From assembly GCF_000714935.1 (NCBI RefSeq), contig NZ_JMIR01000017.1:1-64000 (forward strand): a stretch of 64,000 nucleotides of DNA, read 5' to 3'. Under the pieces are notes generated by a model. The model made no database searches. It was not told the origin of the DNA and saw only the letters and a list, made by a program, of their open reading frames with translations. The position numbers and the translations under genes were made by a program. The stretch's first letter is position 1, and each line of letters begins with the position of its first letter. Below are positions 1-9,410 of this stretch, piece after piece. This DNA comes from Tumebacillus flagellatus (GTDB lineage Bacteria > Bacillota > Bacilli > Tumebacillales > Tumebacillaceae).

Positions 1-33
1 CACTTGAACGTCGAGGTCGAACATGATTTCCAT
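1..33 (-). CDS. 5' end of an unidentified gene, cut by window edge
   Basis: Only the first 11 codons lie inside the window (MEIMFDLDVQV), reading leftwards. An ATG at 33 is preceded on the minus strand by a strong AGGAGGAAT ribosome binding site at 40-49, so a real gene start is well supported. It lies downstream of hemQ in the same direction but is separated from it by a terminator. Eleven residues are too few to name a product. Confidence 0.6.
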   Translation of the reverse strand, partial: MEIMFDLDVQV

Positions 34-185
34 TAGAATCATTCCTCCTTTACATAAAATGTACTAGGAAGTATGTCTAGGAAGTATTGTAAGTGAAGTT
101 TGGCAAGAGCTGTTGAGAAAATCAGCTCCATGTATTAATGATATCACGATTAATTTTAATATTCAATATTTATGTTATACGAAAA

Positions 186-226
186 ATAGAAAAACCCCTC
201 CGACAGTTTATCCATCGAGGGGGTTG
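186..226 (-). terminator. Rho-independent terminator of hemQ
   Basis: The arms 193-200 and 217-225 pair (AACCCCTC with GAGGGGGTT), and on the minus strand the hairpin is followed by a T-rich tract. It sits just after the hemQ stop codon and before the next leftward gene. Confidence 0.8.
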
Positions 227-239
227 CCATTGCTCTACC

Positions 240-1046
240 TTACACTTGCAGCATCTTGACCAGTGCTTCGTCGTCGAGCAGGTTGCCCACGAGGAAGTCG
301 CCGAACTCGCCGTACTTCGCGGAGACTTCGTCGAAACGCATTTCATAGACGATGTGCTTGAAGTTCACCGGATCGTTGGAGAACAGCGTGACGCCCCATT
401 CCCATTCGTCGAAGCCGACGGAGCCGGTGATAATCTGCTTGATTTTGCCCGCGTATTTGCGGCCGGTCATGCCGTGGGAGCGCATCAGGTTGCGGCGCTC
501 GTCCATCGTCAGGGTGTACCAGTTGTCCGCACCGGAGCGTTTTTTGTTCATTGGGTAGAAGCAGATGTGCTTGTACGGCGCGAGTTCCGGGTACAGGCGT
601 TCGCGAACTTGCGGGTTTTGGTACGGGTCTTCGCCCGGCGCATGCACGTAGTTGGAAAGCTCCACCACCGACACATAGGAATAGGTCGGAATCGTGAAGT
701 CCGCAAATTTGCTCTTGTTAAACGCAAGCTCCACTTCTTGCAGCTCTTCAAAGGTCGGGCGCAGGAACATGAACACCATGTCCGCTTTGTGACCGATGAT
801 GCTGTAATGCGCGGTGCTGCCGTTTTTGTCCGCTTGGTTTTGCGCCCAAGACGCGCGCAGGCTTTGGAGTTCGTCCAGCGCCGCTTGGCGGTCTTCTTCG
901 CTTGCCAGTTTCCACGCTTCCCAGTCAATTTTGCGGAAGTCGTGCAGTACGTACCAGCCCTCCAGAGTCAACAGGGCTTCATTTTTCGGCTGCTCCGCTT
1001 GGGCCGGAGCACCGTGTCCGTGTCCTTGGGTCGGATGCGTCGTCAT
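240..1046 (-). CDS. hemQ: HemQ, coproheme decarboxylase (chlorite dismutase family)
   Basis: HemQ carries out the last step of the Gram-positive coproporphyrin-dependent heme pathway: peroxide-driven double decarboxylation of iron-coproporphyrin III to protoheme in the cytoplasm. The 268-residue protein has the usual length. The C-terminal chlorite-dismutase-like domain shows the proximal-heme histidine segment [12 protein letters not shown], followed by [16 protein letters not shown] with the glutamine that separates HemQ from true chlorite dismutases. The [10 protein letters not shown] stretch carries the conserved tyrosines. The first ATG (1055) directly abuts the GGGAG, so the ATG at 1046, nine bases further on, is the likely start. 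Heme supply fits the neighbouring caa3 oxidase genes. Confidence 0.95.
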   Translation of the reverse strand: MTTHPTQGHGHGAPAQAEQPKNEALLTLEGWYVLHDFRKIDWEAWKLASEEDRQAALDELQSLRASWAQNQADKNGSTAHYSIIGHKADMVFMFLRPTFEELQEVELAFNKSKFADFTIPTYSYVSVVELSNYVHAPGEDPYQNPQVRERLYPELAPYKHICFYPMNKKRSGADNWYTLTMDERRNLMRSHGMTGRKYAGKIKQIITGSVGFDEWEWGVTLFSNDPVNFKHIVYEMRFDEVSAKYGEFGDFLVGNLLDDEALVKMLQV

Positions 1047-1084
1047 GTCTAACATCTCCCTTGTTATGTAAAATCACACCGATT

Positions 1085-1093
1085 AGTATACCA
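1085..1093 (-). promoter_or_regulatory. Probable extended -10 promoter of hemQ
   Basis: On the minus strand TGGTATACT reads as an extended -10 (TG-N-TATACT) about 40 bases upstream of the hemQ start. No good -35 hexamer is visible at 17 bases, which extended -10 promoters tolerate. Confidence 0.45.
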
Positions 1094-1213
1094 CAAAAAG
1101 CCCCTTGCCACATCGAGCAGGTCGTGCTAGGATAGCTTTAACGCTGTTAGGCTTTTATGCTTTTGGGCAATAAAGCGTTCAGCCAAAACCCACGTAATGA
1201 GGAGGAAAGTGCG

Positions 1214-2971
1214 ATGACATCCAGTACCTTACCGAACACGAAACACATCCCCGCGCATCTGCGCCCGTTTGTGGTGGAACAGGATTATCCGCGCTATACG
1301 CCGGTTGACCAGGCGGTGTGGCGCTATGTTCTGCGCCAAAACAGCGCATTCTTGAGCGAAAAGGGATATGGCTCGTATCGGGACGGGCTGGCGTTCACCG
1401 GCATGTCGGTCGAGCGGATTCCCCGCGTCGAAGAGATGAACGAAGTGCTCGCGCCGCACGGTTGGGGCGCGGTGGCGATTGACGGGTTCATTCCGTCGGT
1501 CACGTTTTTCGATTTCCAAGCGCACGGGCTGCTCCCGATCTCCAGCGACATCCGCATGCTCCAGAACATCGCGTACACTCCGGCCCCCGACATCATCCAC
1601 GAATCGGCGGGCCACGCCCCGATGTTGATACATCCGGCGTACGGCGAATTCCTAAAGCACTTCGGCCGCATCGGCGCGAAGGCGATGTCTTCGAAACAGG
1701 ACGTCGCCGTCTACGAAGCGATGCGACTGGTCTCTATTTTAAAGGAAGACCCGTCCGCGTCCGCCGAGCAGATCACCGCCGCCGAGCGCGATTTGGACGC
1801 TGCTCTGGCCGCCAAAACGGAGGAATCGGAAGAGACGCTGATCTCCCGCCTCTACTGGTGGACGGTGGAGTACGGCCTGATCGGGACGCTTGACGATCCG
1901 AAGCTGTACGGCGCGGGTTTGCTGTCTTCGATGGGGGAGAGCCGCAGTTGCTTGCTGCCGTCCGTCGAGAAGATTCCGTTCTCGTTGGAAGCGGCGCTCG
2001 CCACCGACTTCGACATCACCCGTCCGCAACCGCAGTTGTTCGTCTCCCGCGACTTCGACGAACTCATTGAAGCGGTTGAACGCTTCGCCGACACGATGGC
2101 GTTTCGCGTCGGCGGAACTGCTTCTCTGAAAAAAGCGCTGGATTCCGGATCGCCCGCGACCGCTGTCTACAGCTCCGGTCTGCAAGTGAGCGGTGAATTC
2201 GCTGCGCTGGAGTTTGACGAAGCGGGAGAAGCGGTCTACCTGAAAACCACCGGCCCGACCGCCTTGGCGGTTTCCGACAGCCAGCTTCCGGGGCACGGCA
2301 TCGACACCCACAGCGAAGGCTTTGGTTCGCCGATCGGCAAGATTCGCGGAGTGGAAACGCCGTTGGAGGAGATGACCGATTCGCAACTGCGCGAACTGGG
2401 CATCGTCGCGCACGAACAAGCGAACTTGGAGTTTGCGTCCGGCGTGCGTGTCGAAGGCGTCGTGAAGTACGTCCAACGCGTCGACGGCAAAGTTGTGCTG
2501 ATCGGGTTTGAAGACTGCACGGTGACACTGGCGGAGAAGGTGCTGTTCCAAGCGGCATGGGGCACGTTTGACATGGCGGTGGGCCAACGGATTGCGTCTG
2601 TGTTTCCGGGCGTTGCCGATCCGGAGCAATTCCATGCGCACGCGTACAAACCGTCGGAAACGCACACGGTGCGCCCGGCGTACAGCGAGCAGGAGAAACT
2701 TGTCCACGCGCTGTACCAGAACGTTCGCGATCTGCGCGGGAGCAAGTTGAACAGCGAGGGAATGGAAGCGGGCGTGCTGGCGGTGCTCGACCAAGTGGAG
2801 GAACACGGGGTCGGCGACTGGCTGTTGCGCGTGGAAATTCTCGAACTGCTCGTCGCCCATCATCTGTTGCCGCACGTGCAAGCTGCCGTGCGCGCCGATC
2901 TGGAGCGGCTTGCGCAGGAGAAGCCGGAATGGGAATCGCTGATCCTCAACGGGTTGAAGTTGGTAAGCTGA
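1214..2971 (+). CDS. Aromatic amino acid hydroxylase, phenylalanine 4-monooxygenase-like
   Basis: Non-heme iron, pterin-dependent hydroxylase that would convert phenylalanine to tyrosine. The N-terminal half (about residues 30-330 of 585) carries the family iron site DIIHESAGHAP with both histidine ligands, preceded by FFDFQAHGLLPISSDIR. The remaining 250-300 residues form a C-terminal extension I cannot assign; long two-part hydroxylases of this size are known in Bacillus. The start at 1214 follows a GAGGAGGAAAG site; an upstream in-frame start at 1157 has no such site. No pterin-4a-carbinolamine dehydratase gene lies beside it, so cofactor recycling must be encoded elsewhere. Single-gene unit ending at a terminator. 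Confidence 0.88.
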   Translation: MTSSTLPNTKHIPAHLRPFVVEQDYPRYTPVDQAVWRYVLRQNSAFLSEKGYGSYRDGLAFTGMSVERIPRVEEMNEVLAPHGWGAVAIDGFIPSVTFFDFQAHGLLPISSDIRMLQNIAYTPAPDIIHESAGHAPMLIHPAYGEFLKHFGRIGAKAMSSKQDVAVYEAMRLVSILKEDPSASAEQITAAERDLDAALAAKTEESEETLISRLYWWTVEYGLIGTLDDPKLYGAGLLSSMGESRSCLLPSVEKIPFSLEAALATDFDITRPQPQLFVSRDFDELIEAVERFADTMAFRVGGTASLKKALDSGSPATAVYSSGLQVSGEFAALEFDEAGEAVYLKTTGPTALAVSDSQLPGHGIDTHSEGFGSPIGKIRGVETPLEEMTDSQLRELGIVAHEQANLEFASGVRVEGVVKYVQRVDGKVVLIGFEDCTVTLAEKVLFQAAWGTFDMAVGQRIASVFPGVADPEQFHAHAYKPSETHTVRPAYSEQEKLVHALYQNVRDLRGSKLNSEGMEAGVLAVLDQVEEHGVGDWLLRVEILELLVAHHLLPHVQAAVRADLERLAQEKPEWESLILNGLKLVS

Positions 2972-3064
2972 GCCGAGCAGAGGAGCTGAGAGTTTTTTTG
3001 AGCGGAGGCGTTTTTGAGCTGAGGTAGTTTTGGGTCTCCCGACCCCGCAGTATATTATTGAAGA

Positions 3065-3098
3065 GACCAGACCGCAGGGCGGTGCTGGTCTTTTTTGT
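3065..3098 (+). terminator. Terminator after the hydroxylase gene
   Basis: AGACCAG at 3065 pairs with CTGGTCT at 3086-3092, with ACCGC/GCGGT inside, followed by TTTTTT. Confidence 0.75.
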
Positions 3099-3215
3099 CG
3101 AGGTTGGAATATTGCTTGGGAAATAATGTCGAGTTTTTGAGAAACGAGCGGTATAATGGGGGATGGATCGCTCAACACTACATAAGAAATCCAAGAGAAA
3201 ACGGAAGTGAAGCCC

Positions 3216-4388
3216 GTGTCGAAAGTCACATTGATCGCTACGGCCCCGATGGGGTTGGAAGCGATTGTTGCCCGCGAAGTTAAAAACCTCGGCTACACCG
3301 ATGTCCGCACGGACAACGGCCGCGTCGAGTTCGATGCTGACGAGAGCGCGATTGCCCGCTGCAACCTCTGGTTGCGCACCGCCGATCGCCTGCTCGTGAA
3401 AATGGGCGAGTTCAAAGCTACCACCTTCGACGAGCTGTTCGAAGGCACCAAAGCGCTGAACTGGCCGGATTGGATTCCCAAGGACGCCGAATTCCCGGTC
3501 GACGGGAAGTCGCAGAAGTCGCAACTCTCTTCCGTCCCCGCCTGCCAAGGGATCGTCAAAAAAGCGGTAGTAGAGAAACTTAAGGAAGCGTACAACATTG
3601 AATGGTTTGAAGAGACCGGCGCGCTGTACCGCATCCAAGTCTCGCTGCTCAAAGACATCGCGACGATCACGATCGACACGTCCGGTGTCGGCTTGCACAA
3701 GCGCGGCTACCGCAAACTGACCGCGCAAGCCCCGCTCAAAGAGACGCTGGCTGCGGCGCTGGTCGATTTGAGCCGTTGGGGTCCGCACCGCCCGTTCATC
3801 GACCCGTTCTGCGGCTCGGGCACGATTCCGATTGAAGCGGCGATGATCGGCCGCAACATCGCGCCGGGGATGCACCGCGATTTCTCCGCGCAAAACTGGC
3901 CGACGATCCCGCAATCGGTCTGGGACCGCGCTCGCCAAGAAGCCAAAGACCTCGCCAAGTACGATGTGCCGCTGGAGATCATCGGCTCCGACATCGACGC
4001 GGAAGTGCTGTCGCTCGCGAATTACCACATTCGCCAAGCGAAGTTGGGGGAAGGCATCCGACTGAAGAATTTGCCGGTCTCCAAGATGAATTTCGACCAA
4101 CAGTACGGCGTCATCGTCTCCAACCCGCCGTACGGCGAGCGGATCGGCGAACGCAAGGACGTCGAGCGCGCGTACAAAGACTTGGGTCACCTCACGAACC
4201 AAAACGACACGCTCTCCGTGTTCGTGCTGACATCCAACTTGATGTTCGAGCAATTCTACGGCAAGAAAGCGGACAAAAAACGCAAACTCTATAATGGTAG
4301 AATTGAATGCAACCTCTATCAGTACCTCGGCAAACTCCCGCCGCGCCCGCCGCGTGAAGACGCCGGAAAACAAGAAACCCTCTCCTGA
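3216..4388 (+). CDS. ypsC: THUMP-domain class I RNA methyltransferase (YpsC/RlmL-type)
   Basis: Predicted S-adenosylmethionine-dependent N2-guanine methyltransferase acting on 23S rRNA, by family. An N-terminal THUMP/ferredoxin-like RNA-binding region (about residues 1-160) precedes a Rossmann methyltransferase domain with PFIDPFCGSGTIPIEAA (motif I) and SNPPYGERIG (motif IV, NPPY). At about 390 residues it matches B. subtilis YpsC and is far shorter than the two-domain E. coli RlmL. GTG codons at 3207 and 3216 are both possible; GGAAGTG at 3203-3209 gives a better distance to 3216. The exact modified base cannot be read from sequence. Confidence 0.88.
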   Translation: MSKVTLIATAPMGLEAIVAREVKNLGYTDVRTDNGRVEFDADESAIARCNLWLRTADRLLVKMGEFKATTFDELFEGTKALNWPDWIPKDAEFPVDGKSQKSQLSSVPACQGIVKKAVVEKLKEAYNIEWFEETGALYRIQVSLLKDIATITIDTSGVGLHKRGYRKLTAQAPLKETLAAALVDLSRWGPHRPFIDPFCGSGTIPIEAAMIGRNIAPGMHRDFSAQNWPTIPQSVWDRARQEAKDLAKYDVPLEIIGSDIDAEVLSLANYHIRQAKLGEGIRLKNLPVSKMNFDQQYGVIVSNPPYGERIGERKDVERAYKDLGHLTNQNDTLSVFVLTSNLMFEQFYGKKADKKRKLYNGRIECNLYQYLGKLPPRPPREDAGKQETLS

Positions 4389-4406
4389 GCAGGAGGGGGT
4401 TTTTTG
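4375..4406 (+). terminator. Terminator after ypsC
   Basis: AACCCTCTCCT and AGGAGGGGGTT pair around a 4-base loop, followed by a T-run. It overlaps the ypsC stop codon. Confidence 0.85.
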
Positions 4407-4775
4407 CCTGCAAAAAGCCACGAATTTCGACAAACTACTATCGGATGCCCCGCTTCTCCTGTTATACTTCAAATGATTCAGAAAACGAATGGTTGGAAGG
4501 GAGCAGTGAAGCGCGTCCTGAGGGCTTTTTCTTCGTTGGTCCAGGAACTTCAACGGCGGTCTATGAGGGAGTTCCCTGAAGTATGCCTGCAAAAAACGAA
4601 GATTTCGTGGCAACAGTCACACTTTTGTCAAGAAAATGACCAAAATGGACATAAAAAAGAAAGCATGAGATACCCAAGAACTAGTATAATACGATGGTAG
4701 AATGCTGTCTGAACACGTCGAGAACGCTTGTCTCCGTGTTCCACAGGCAATTATTCGTAGATAGGAGGAGGACAA
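4407..4775 (+). other. Intergenic leader of the cytochrome oxidase operon
   Basis: About 370 bases without a convincing gene. A perfect -10 hexamer TATAAT at 4685-4690 lies about 85 bases before ctaC, but the hexamer 17 bases upstream is not a good -35, so an activator may be needed. The 98-codon open frame at 4404-4700 lacks a ribosome binding site and family resemblance and is not called. Confidence 0.5.
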
Positions 4776-5711
4776 GTGGGAGGATTTAATTTTGGGCTTC
4801 CAGAGGCGCTGACTCAGACCGCAAAGGATATCGACGGTCTGTTTGGTATGATCTTCTGGATCACTCTTTGTGTGTTCGTTCTGGTCGAAGGCCTCTTGGC
4901 AATCTTCCTTATTCGGTACAGACGCAAGCATCCGGATAAGCAAGGATACGCGATCCATGGCAGCACCAAGGCAGAAGTTATCTGGACCCTCATTCCGGCC
5001 GTAATTCTGGTATTCATCGGGGTGTGGAGTTCCGGGATGGTTTACACCATCCAAACCCCGCCGAGTGACGTCTACGAAATCAAAGTCACCGGTATGAAAT
5101 GGTCGTGGGAGTTCGAGTACCCGAACGGCGCGAAGTCTTACGGTGAACTTCACATCCCGAACGATCGTAACGTCATGTTCAAAATTACGTCCAAGGACGT
5201 GATTCACTCGTTCTGGGTTCCGGAATTCCGCATGAAGCAAGACGCTGTTCCGGGCCGCGTTACGTCGTACACGGTCAATGTCAAGGACATTGCCCAAGCG
5301 GGATCCGAGTACAAGGAACGGATCATCTGCGCCGAGTACTGCGGGAACAACCACTCGAAGATGTTGGCGAACCTCTTCATCGACGATGGAAAGAAATTTG
5401 ATTCGTGGGTAGAGACGGAGAAGACCCGCAAGAAGACCGACGCAGCGTACGTCATCCAAGCGAACGGCTGTACTTCTTGCCACACCATCGACGGCGGCAA
5501 GTCCGCAGGTCCGACTTGGAAAGGTCTCTACGATTCGGACCGCAAGCTCGCAAACGGACAGTCGGTGAAAGCGGATGACGCGTACATCAAGGAGTCCATC
5601 ACCAACCCGAACGCGAAAGTTGCAGAAGGTTTCCAACCGATGATGCCGACGTTCCAGCTTGACGAAGAGTCGCTGAACAACGTTGTGCAGTACATCAAAA
5701 CCCTGAAGTAA
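4776..5711 (+). CDS. ctaC: Cytochrome caa3 oxidase subunit II with fused cytochrome c
   Basis: Electron-entry subunit of the terminal oxidase. Two membrane segments (about residues 22-45 and 66-90) are followed by an outward cupredoxin domain with the binuclear CuA site: VIHSFW, then CAEYCGNNHSKM supplying two Cys, Glu, His and Met. A C-terminal cytochrome c domain has CTSCH near residue 230 and a distal methionine candidate in FQPMMPTF. This makes the enzyme caa3-type. No cleavable lipoprotein signal is visible; the N-terminus starts almost directly before the first helix, unlike B. subtilis CtaC. The GTG start at 4776 follows AGGAGGAGG. First gene of a six-gene operon. Confidence 0.96.
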   Translation: MGGFNFGLPEALTQTAKDIDGLFGMIFWITLCVFVLVEGLLAIFLIRYRRKHPDKQGYAIHGSTKAEVIWTLIPAVILVFIGVWSSGMVYTIQTPPSDVYEIKVTGMKWSWEFEYPNGAKSYGELHIPNDRNVMFKITSKDVIHSFWVPEFRMKQDAVPGRVTSYTVNVKDIAQAGSEYKERIICAEYCGNNHSKMLANLFIDDGKKFDSWVETEKTRKKTDAAYVIQANGCTSCHTIDGGKSAGPTWKGLYDSDRKLANGQSVKADDAYIKESITNPNAKVAEGFQPMMPTFQLDEESLNNVVQYIKTLK

Positions 5712-5746
5712 CACCAATCACTCAAATCACGTTGGGGGTGTAAAAC

Positions 5747-7378
5747 TTGGCAGCTACGGGAGAGGTTAAACGCAAGTCGTTCTTCCGTGATTGGATCCTC
5801 ACCGTCGACCATAAGAAGATCGGTCTGATGTACCTGTTCACCTCGCTGGTGTTCTTCTTCGTTGGTGGTGCGGCTGCAATCCTGATCCGTACCCAGCTGG
5901 CGCTTCCGAACAATGTGGTTCTTGAACCGCAACAGTTCAACCAAGCGTTCACCGTGCATGGTACGATCATGATCTTCCTCTGGATCATTCCGATGCTGAC
6001 CGGCGCGTTCGGTAACTACTTGGTACCGATCATGATCGGCGCATACGATATGGCGTTCCCGCGAATGAACGCTCTGTCCTACTGGCTGTTCCTCTTGGGC
6101 GGCATTGTGCTGTTCATTTCCTTCTTGGTAGGCGCAGTTCCGGATGTCGGTTGGACGGCATATCCGCCGTACTCGATTCAATCGCAAGGCGCAGGTCTCG
6201 ATCTGTGGGTCACCTCGGTCCACATTCTCGGCTTGTCCTCCATTTTGGCAGCAATCAACTTTATCGTTACTACACTTAACATGCGCGCCCCGGGCATGAC
6301 GCTCAACCGCATGCCGCTCTTCGTCTGGGCGAACTTGGTTACTTCCTTCATCCAGCTTTTCGGTACGCCGGCACTGGCAGGCGCAGTCACCACGCTGCTG
6401 CTTGACCGCCACGCTCACACCGCATTCTACGATGTGGCAAACGGCGGCGACCCGATGATGTATCAACACTTGTTCTGGTTCTATTCTCACCCGGCCGTTT
6501 ATGTTATGGTTATCCCGGCGATGGGTATTGTTTCTGAAATCATGCCGGTCTTTGCACGCAAACCGATCTTCGGTTATAAAGCGATTGCATACTCTTCCGT
6601 CATGATCGGTTTCCTGGGCTTCTTGGTCTGGGCTCACCACATGTTCGTAGCAGGTATGCAAATGTCTGCCGGCGTTCCGTTCATGATCACCTCCATGATC
6701 ATCGCGGTTCCGACGGCAATCAAGATCTTCAACTGGCTCGCCACCCTCTGGGGCGGCTCCATCAAGTACACCACTCCGATGCTGTTTGCATCGCTCGGCT
6801 TTATCGGTCTCTTCACGATCGGCGGTCTCTCCGGGATCTTCCTCGGTGCGGTTCCGATCGACTTGGATCTGCATGATACCTACTTCGTAGTCGGTCACTT
6901 CCACTATGTCGTCTTCGGCGGCTCGATGGTTGCGATCGTTGCAGGTCTCTACTACTGGTTCCCGAAAATTACCGGTCGTATGTACTTCGAGAAGTTCGGC
7001 CAGTTTTCGTTCTGGCTGTACTTCATCGGCACGAACTTGACCTTCTTCCCGATGTTCCTGATCGGTCTGAAAGGCATGCCGCGCCGCGTGTTCTACTACC
7101 AGCCGGACCTTGAAACGCTCAACCGCGTTGCAACTGCAGGTTCTTACCTGATCGGCTTTGCTTCGCTTCTGCTCGTCGTCAACCTGTTCTACGCGGCGTT
7201 CAAAGGTGCGAAAGTCACCTCTGACAACCCGTGGCAAGCAGATACGCTCGAGTGGACCCACACGCAAACTCCGCCGTCCGAGTTCAACTTCGAGGCGCTT
7301 CCGCACGTTACCTCGGAGCCGTACAACTTCGGCGAAAAGCGCAAGGGTCATCTCGACGATGACGGTGTAACGGCGTAA
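5747..7378 (+). CDS. ctaD: Cytochrome c oxidase subunit I
   Basis: Catalytic heme-copper subunit that reduces oxygen and pumps protons. Twelve membrane spans are expected in the 543 residues. Visible ligands: VHGTIMIF (low-spin heme His), FYSHPAVYVM (CuB His plus cross-linked Tyr), WAHHMF (two CuB His) and GHFHYVVFGG (high-spin and low-spin heme His). It is shorter than B. subtilis CtaD (about 620), lacking much of the extra C-terminal region. The start is TTG at 5747 with GGGGGTG six bases upstream. It lies 35 bases after ctaC. Confidence 0.97.
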   Translation: MAATGEVKRKSFFRDWILTVDHKKIGLMYLFTSLVFFFVGGAAAILIRTQLALPNNVVLEPQQFNQAFTVHGTIMIFLWIIPMLTGAFGNYLVPIMIGAYDMAFPRMNALSYWLFLLGGIVLFISFLVGAVPDVGWTAYPPYSIQSQGAGLDLWVTSVHILGLSSILAAINFIVTTLNMRAPGMTLNRMPLFVWANLVTSFIQLFGTPALAGAVTTLLLDRHAHTAFYDVANGGDPMMYQHLFWFYSHPAVYVMVIPAMGIVSEIMPVFARKPIFGYKAIAYSSVMIGFLGFLVWAHHMFVAGMQMSAGVPFMITSMIIAVPTAIKIFNWLATLWGGSIKYTTPMLFASLGFIGLFTIGGLSGIFLGAVPIDLDLHDTYFVVGHFHYVVFGGSMVAIVAGLYYWFPKITGRMYFEKFGQFSFWLYFIGTNLTFFPMFLIGLKGMPRRVFYYQPDLETLNRVATAGSYLIGFASLLLVVNLFYAAFKGAKVTSDNPWQADTLEWTHTQTPPSEFNFEALPHVTSEPYNFGEKRKGHLDDDGVTA

Positions 7379-7452
7379 TTCAGTTTGACCCGTTCGAAGA
7401 TGGGTCGCTGACGGCTGGTAAATTTGACTGAGAATAGAGAGGAGAATTCACT

Positions 7453-8418
7453 ATGGGTTATCGTCTTCCTTTGGTTACGACCATCGTCACGTTTCTGATG
7501 ATGATCCTCGGTGCCGTCGTGGTTGGGACGCAGGCGGGTTTCGCCTGCCCTGATTGGCCGCTCTGTCACGGTCAAATCATACCTTCGTTCAATGACCCCC
7601 TTGTGTTGATTGAATGGTTCCATCGCACCACAAGCGCATTGGGCGGACTCCTGATCTTGCTGACGGCTGTACAGGTTTTTCGTTACCGCAAGCAAAACCC
7701 GGTCTACGTGAAATTTGCCGTAGCCATCGTGATTTGCTTGGCTGTGCAAGCACTGGCAGGCGCGGCGATCGTCGTGTTTAAGCTTCCGGGCTACATGACC
7801 ACGATCGACGTGACGAACGGGATGTTCTTGGTCAGCATCTTCGCAGCGCTGACCGCACGCGAATACCGCATCCGCGAGGTTGCACAGAACCGCACGACGG
7901 AGGAGCAGGACGCGCGTCAAGCCGCGCTGTTCACTCCGGCGGCGGTGCTGGTCGGCGTGACGATTCTGCAAGTGGTTGTCGGCGGTTTGTTCCGCCACAC
8001 CGGCGCTTCAGAAGCGCTGTTTGGACGCAACGACTATGTGAAGAATCACTTCCAAGACTACATGCTGTCGGAAACGGTCGCGAACGCGTTCCTGATGTTC
8101 CACATCATGCTGACCGTCTTGGTTGTCGCCGCCACTGTCTGGGTGGTCGCACAAGCGCTGCGCAACAAGATGTTCGTCACTCCGGCCCTTGTGTTGGTGG
8201 CGATCGTCCTTCTGCAATCGTTGCTTGGCTTCGTCACACTGGGTACAGAATTGGCCCTGTCTCCTGCGACGGCTCACCTCGGAGGCGCCGCGCTGACAAT
8301 GGTAGTGGGTGTCTATATCGGAGCACGAGCTCGCTTTGCGAAAACGGTGAAAGCCGTGTCCAGCAAAAAGGAAGCTGACAAGAAAGTCAGCAACCGCGTT
8401 GTCGTCGGAACGAACTAA
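7453..8418 (+). CDS. ctaA: Heme A synthase (COX15/CtaA family)
   Basis: Membrane enzyme that oxidises the C8 methyl of heme O to the formyl group of heme A. It has eight predicted membrane helices in 321 residues, the cysteine pair in GFACPDWPLCHG between helices 1 and 2, and heme-ligand histidines such as WFHRTTS near residue 57 and SATAHLGGA near the C-terminus. In B. subtilis ctaA is divergent from ctaB; here it is inserted inside the oxidase operon between ctaD and ctaB, so cofactor and apoprotein are likely co-transcribed. AGAGGAGAA precedes the ATG. Confidence 0.95.
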   Translation: MGYRLPLVTTIVTFLMMILGAVVVGTQAGFACPDWPLCHGQIIPSFNDPLVLIEWFHRTTSALGGLLILLTAVQVFRYRKQNPVYVKFAVAIVICLAVQALAGAAIVVFKLPGYMTTIDVTNGMFLVSIFAALTAREYRIREVAQNRTTEEQDARQAALFTPAAVLVGVTILQVVVGGLFRHTGASEALFGRNDYVKNHFQDYMLSETVANAFLMFHIMLTVLVVAATVWVVAQALRNKMFVTPALVLVAIVLLQSLLGFVTLGTELALSPATAHLGGAALTMVVGVYIGARARFAKTVKAVSSKKEADKKVSNRVVVGTN

Positions 8419-8450
8419 GCAATTTTTCAACTAGATTGGGGAGGGTATCG

Positions 8451-9386
8451 ATGGAACAAACTGTGCAAACCGCAAATACCAAGCGCTCGAACCCGGTCAT
8501 GGAACCGGGTCCGCTTTCGGAGACGGGAACGTGGCGTGACTTTGTCTCCGTGACGAAGGTCGGCATTACGGTCGCCAACCTGATGACGGTGTTTGCAGGT
8601 CTGTGGTTGTCTTCTTCAGCACAAGCGAACGGCAGCTTGATTCTCTGGACTTTGCTTGGCACGGCGCTGGTCATCATGGCCGGCACCTGCTTGAACAACT
8701 ATATCGACCGCGATTTGGACCGCTACATGGAGCGCACGGCGAAACGAGCGCTGGCAAAAGGAAGCTTGAACCCGACCACCGTTATGTGGATGGGCATCGG
8801 CTTCGCTGTCGTCGGTACGGCGATCTTGACGTTCCTCGTCAATCCGCTGACCGCCATCATCGGTCTGATCGGACTCTTCGACTACGTGGTGGTCTACACC
8901 ATGTGGCTGAAGCGCACGTCGACGCTTTCCACCATCGGCGGAGCGATCTCCGGTGCAGTGCCGATCGTCATGGGCTGGACGGCGTACTCGAACAGCTTTG
9001 ATATGGGAGCTTTTTCGATATTCCTGATCATGTTCATGTGGCAGATGCCGCACACGCTGGCGCTCTCGATTCGCCGCTCCCAAGACTACGGCAAAGCGGG
9101 CATCCCGGTTCTGCCGGTCGTCAAGGGTTTTGAAGTCACCAAGCGTCACATGATGCGTTGGGTGGCTGCGATGATTCCGGCTTCCATTCTCGTGTTCAAC
9201 TTCACGCACGCAGACATGGGGTATCTCGTGACGATGATGGTGCTCGGACTCGCTTGGTTCATTCACACCATCTTCGGTTTCTTCGCAAATGACACGATTC
9301 GTTGGGCTCGACAATCGTTCGTGATTTCGTTGATCTACTTGACCTCGATGAGCATCGTGCTGATCGTGGAAACATCCTTGCTGTAA
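8451..9386 (+). CDS. ctaB: Protoheme IX farnesyltransferase (heme O synthase)
   Basis: UbiA-family prenyltransferase that adds a farnesyl group to heme B, giving heme O for CtaA. The first Asp-rich motif is NNYIDRDLDRYMERT (about residue 80) and the second conserved stretch is RRSQDYGKAGIPVLP. Nine hydrophobic segments follow the family pattern. ATG at 8451 is preceded by GGGGAGGG at good distance; a TTG at 8436 in the same frame overlaps that site and is rejected. 311 residues, normal length. Confidence 0.96.
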   Translation: MEQTVQTANTKRSNPVMEPGPLSETGTWRDFVSVTKVGITVANLMTVFAGLWLSSSAQANGSLILWTLLGTALVIMAGTCLNNYIDRDLDRYMERTAKRALAKGSLNPTTVMWMGIGFAVVGTAILTFLVNPLTAIIGLIGLFDYVVVYTMWLKRTSTLSTIGGAISGAVPIVMGWTAYSNSFDMGAFSIFLIMFMWQMPHTLALSIRRSQDYGKAGIPVLPVVKGFEVTKRHMMRWVAAMIPASILVFNFTHADMGYLVTMMVLGLAWFIHTIFGFFANDTIRWARQSFVISLIYLTSMSIVLIVETSLL

Positions 9387-9410
9387 TCCTGTAAGATTGG
9401 AGGGAATAAG

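Noticed and set aside
4404-4700. 98-codon open frame before ctaC
   Set aside because: No ribosome binding site, starts inside a terminator and shows no family pattern.
5528-7351. 607-codon open frame on the minus strand
   Set aside because: Antisense shadow of ctaC and ctaD, both with complete catalytic motifs.
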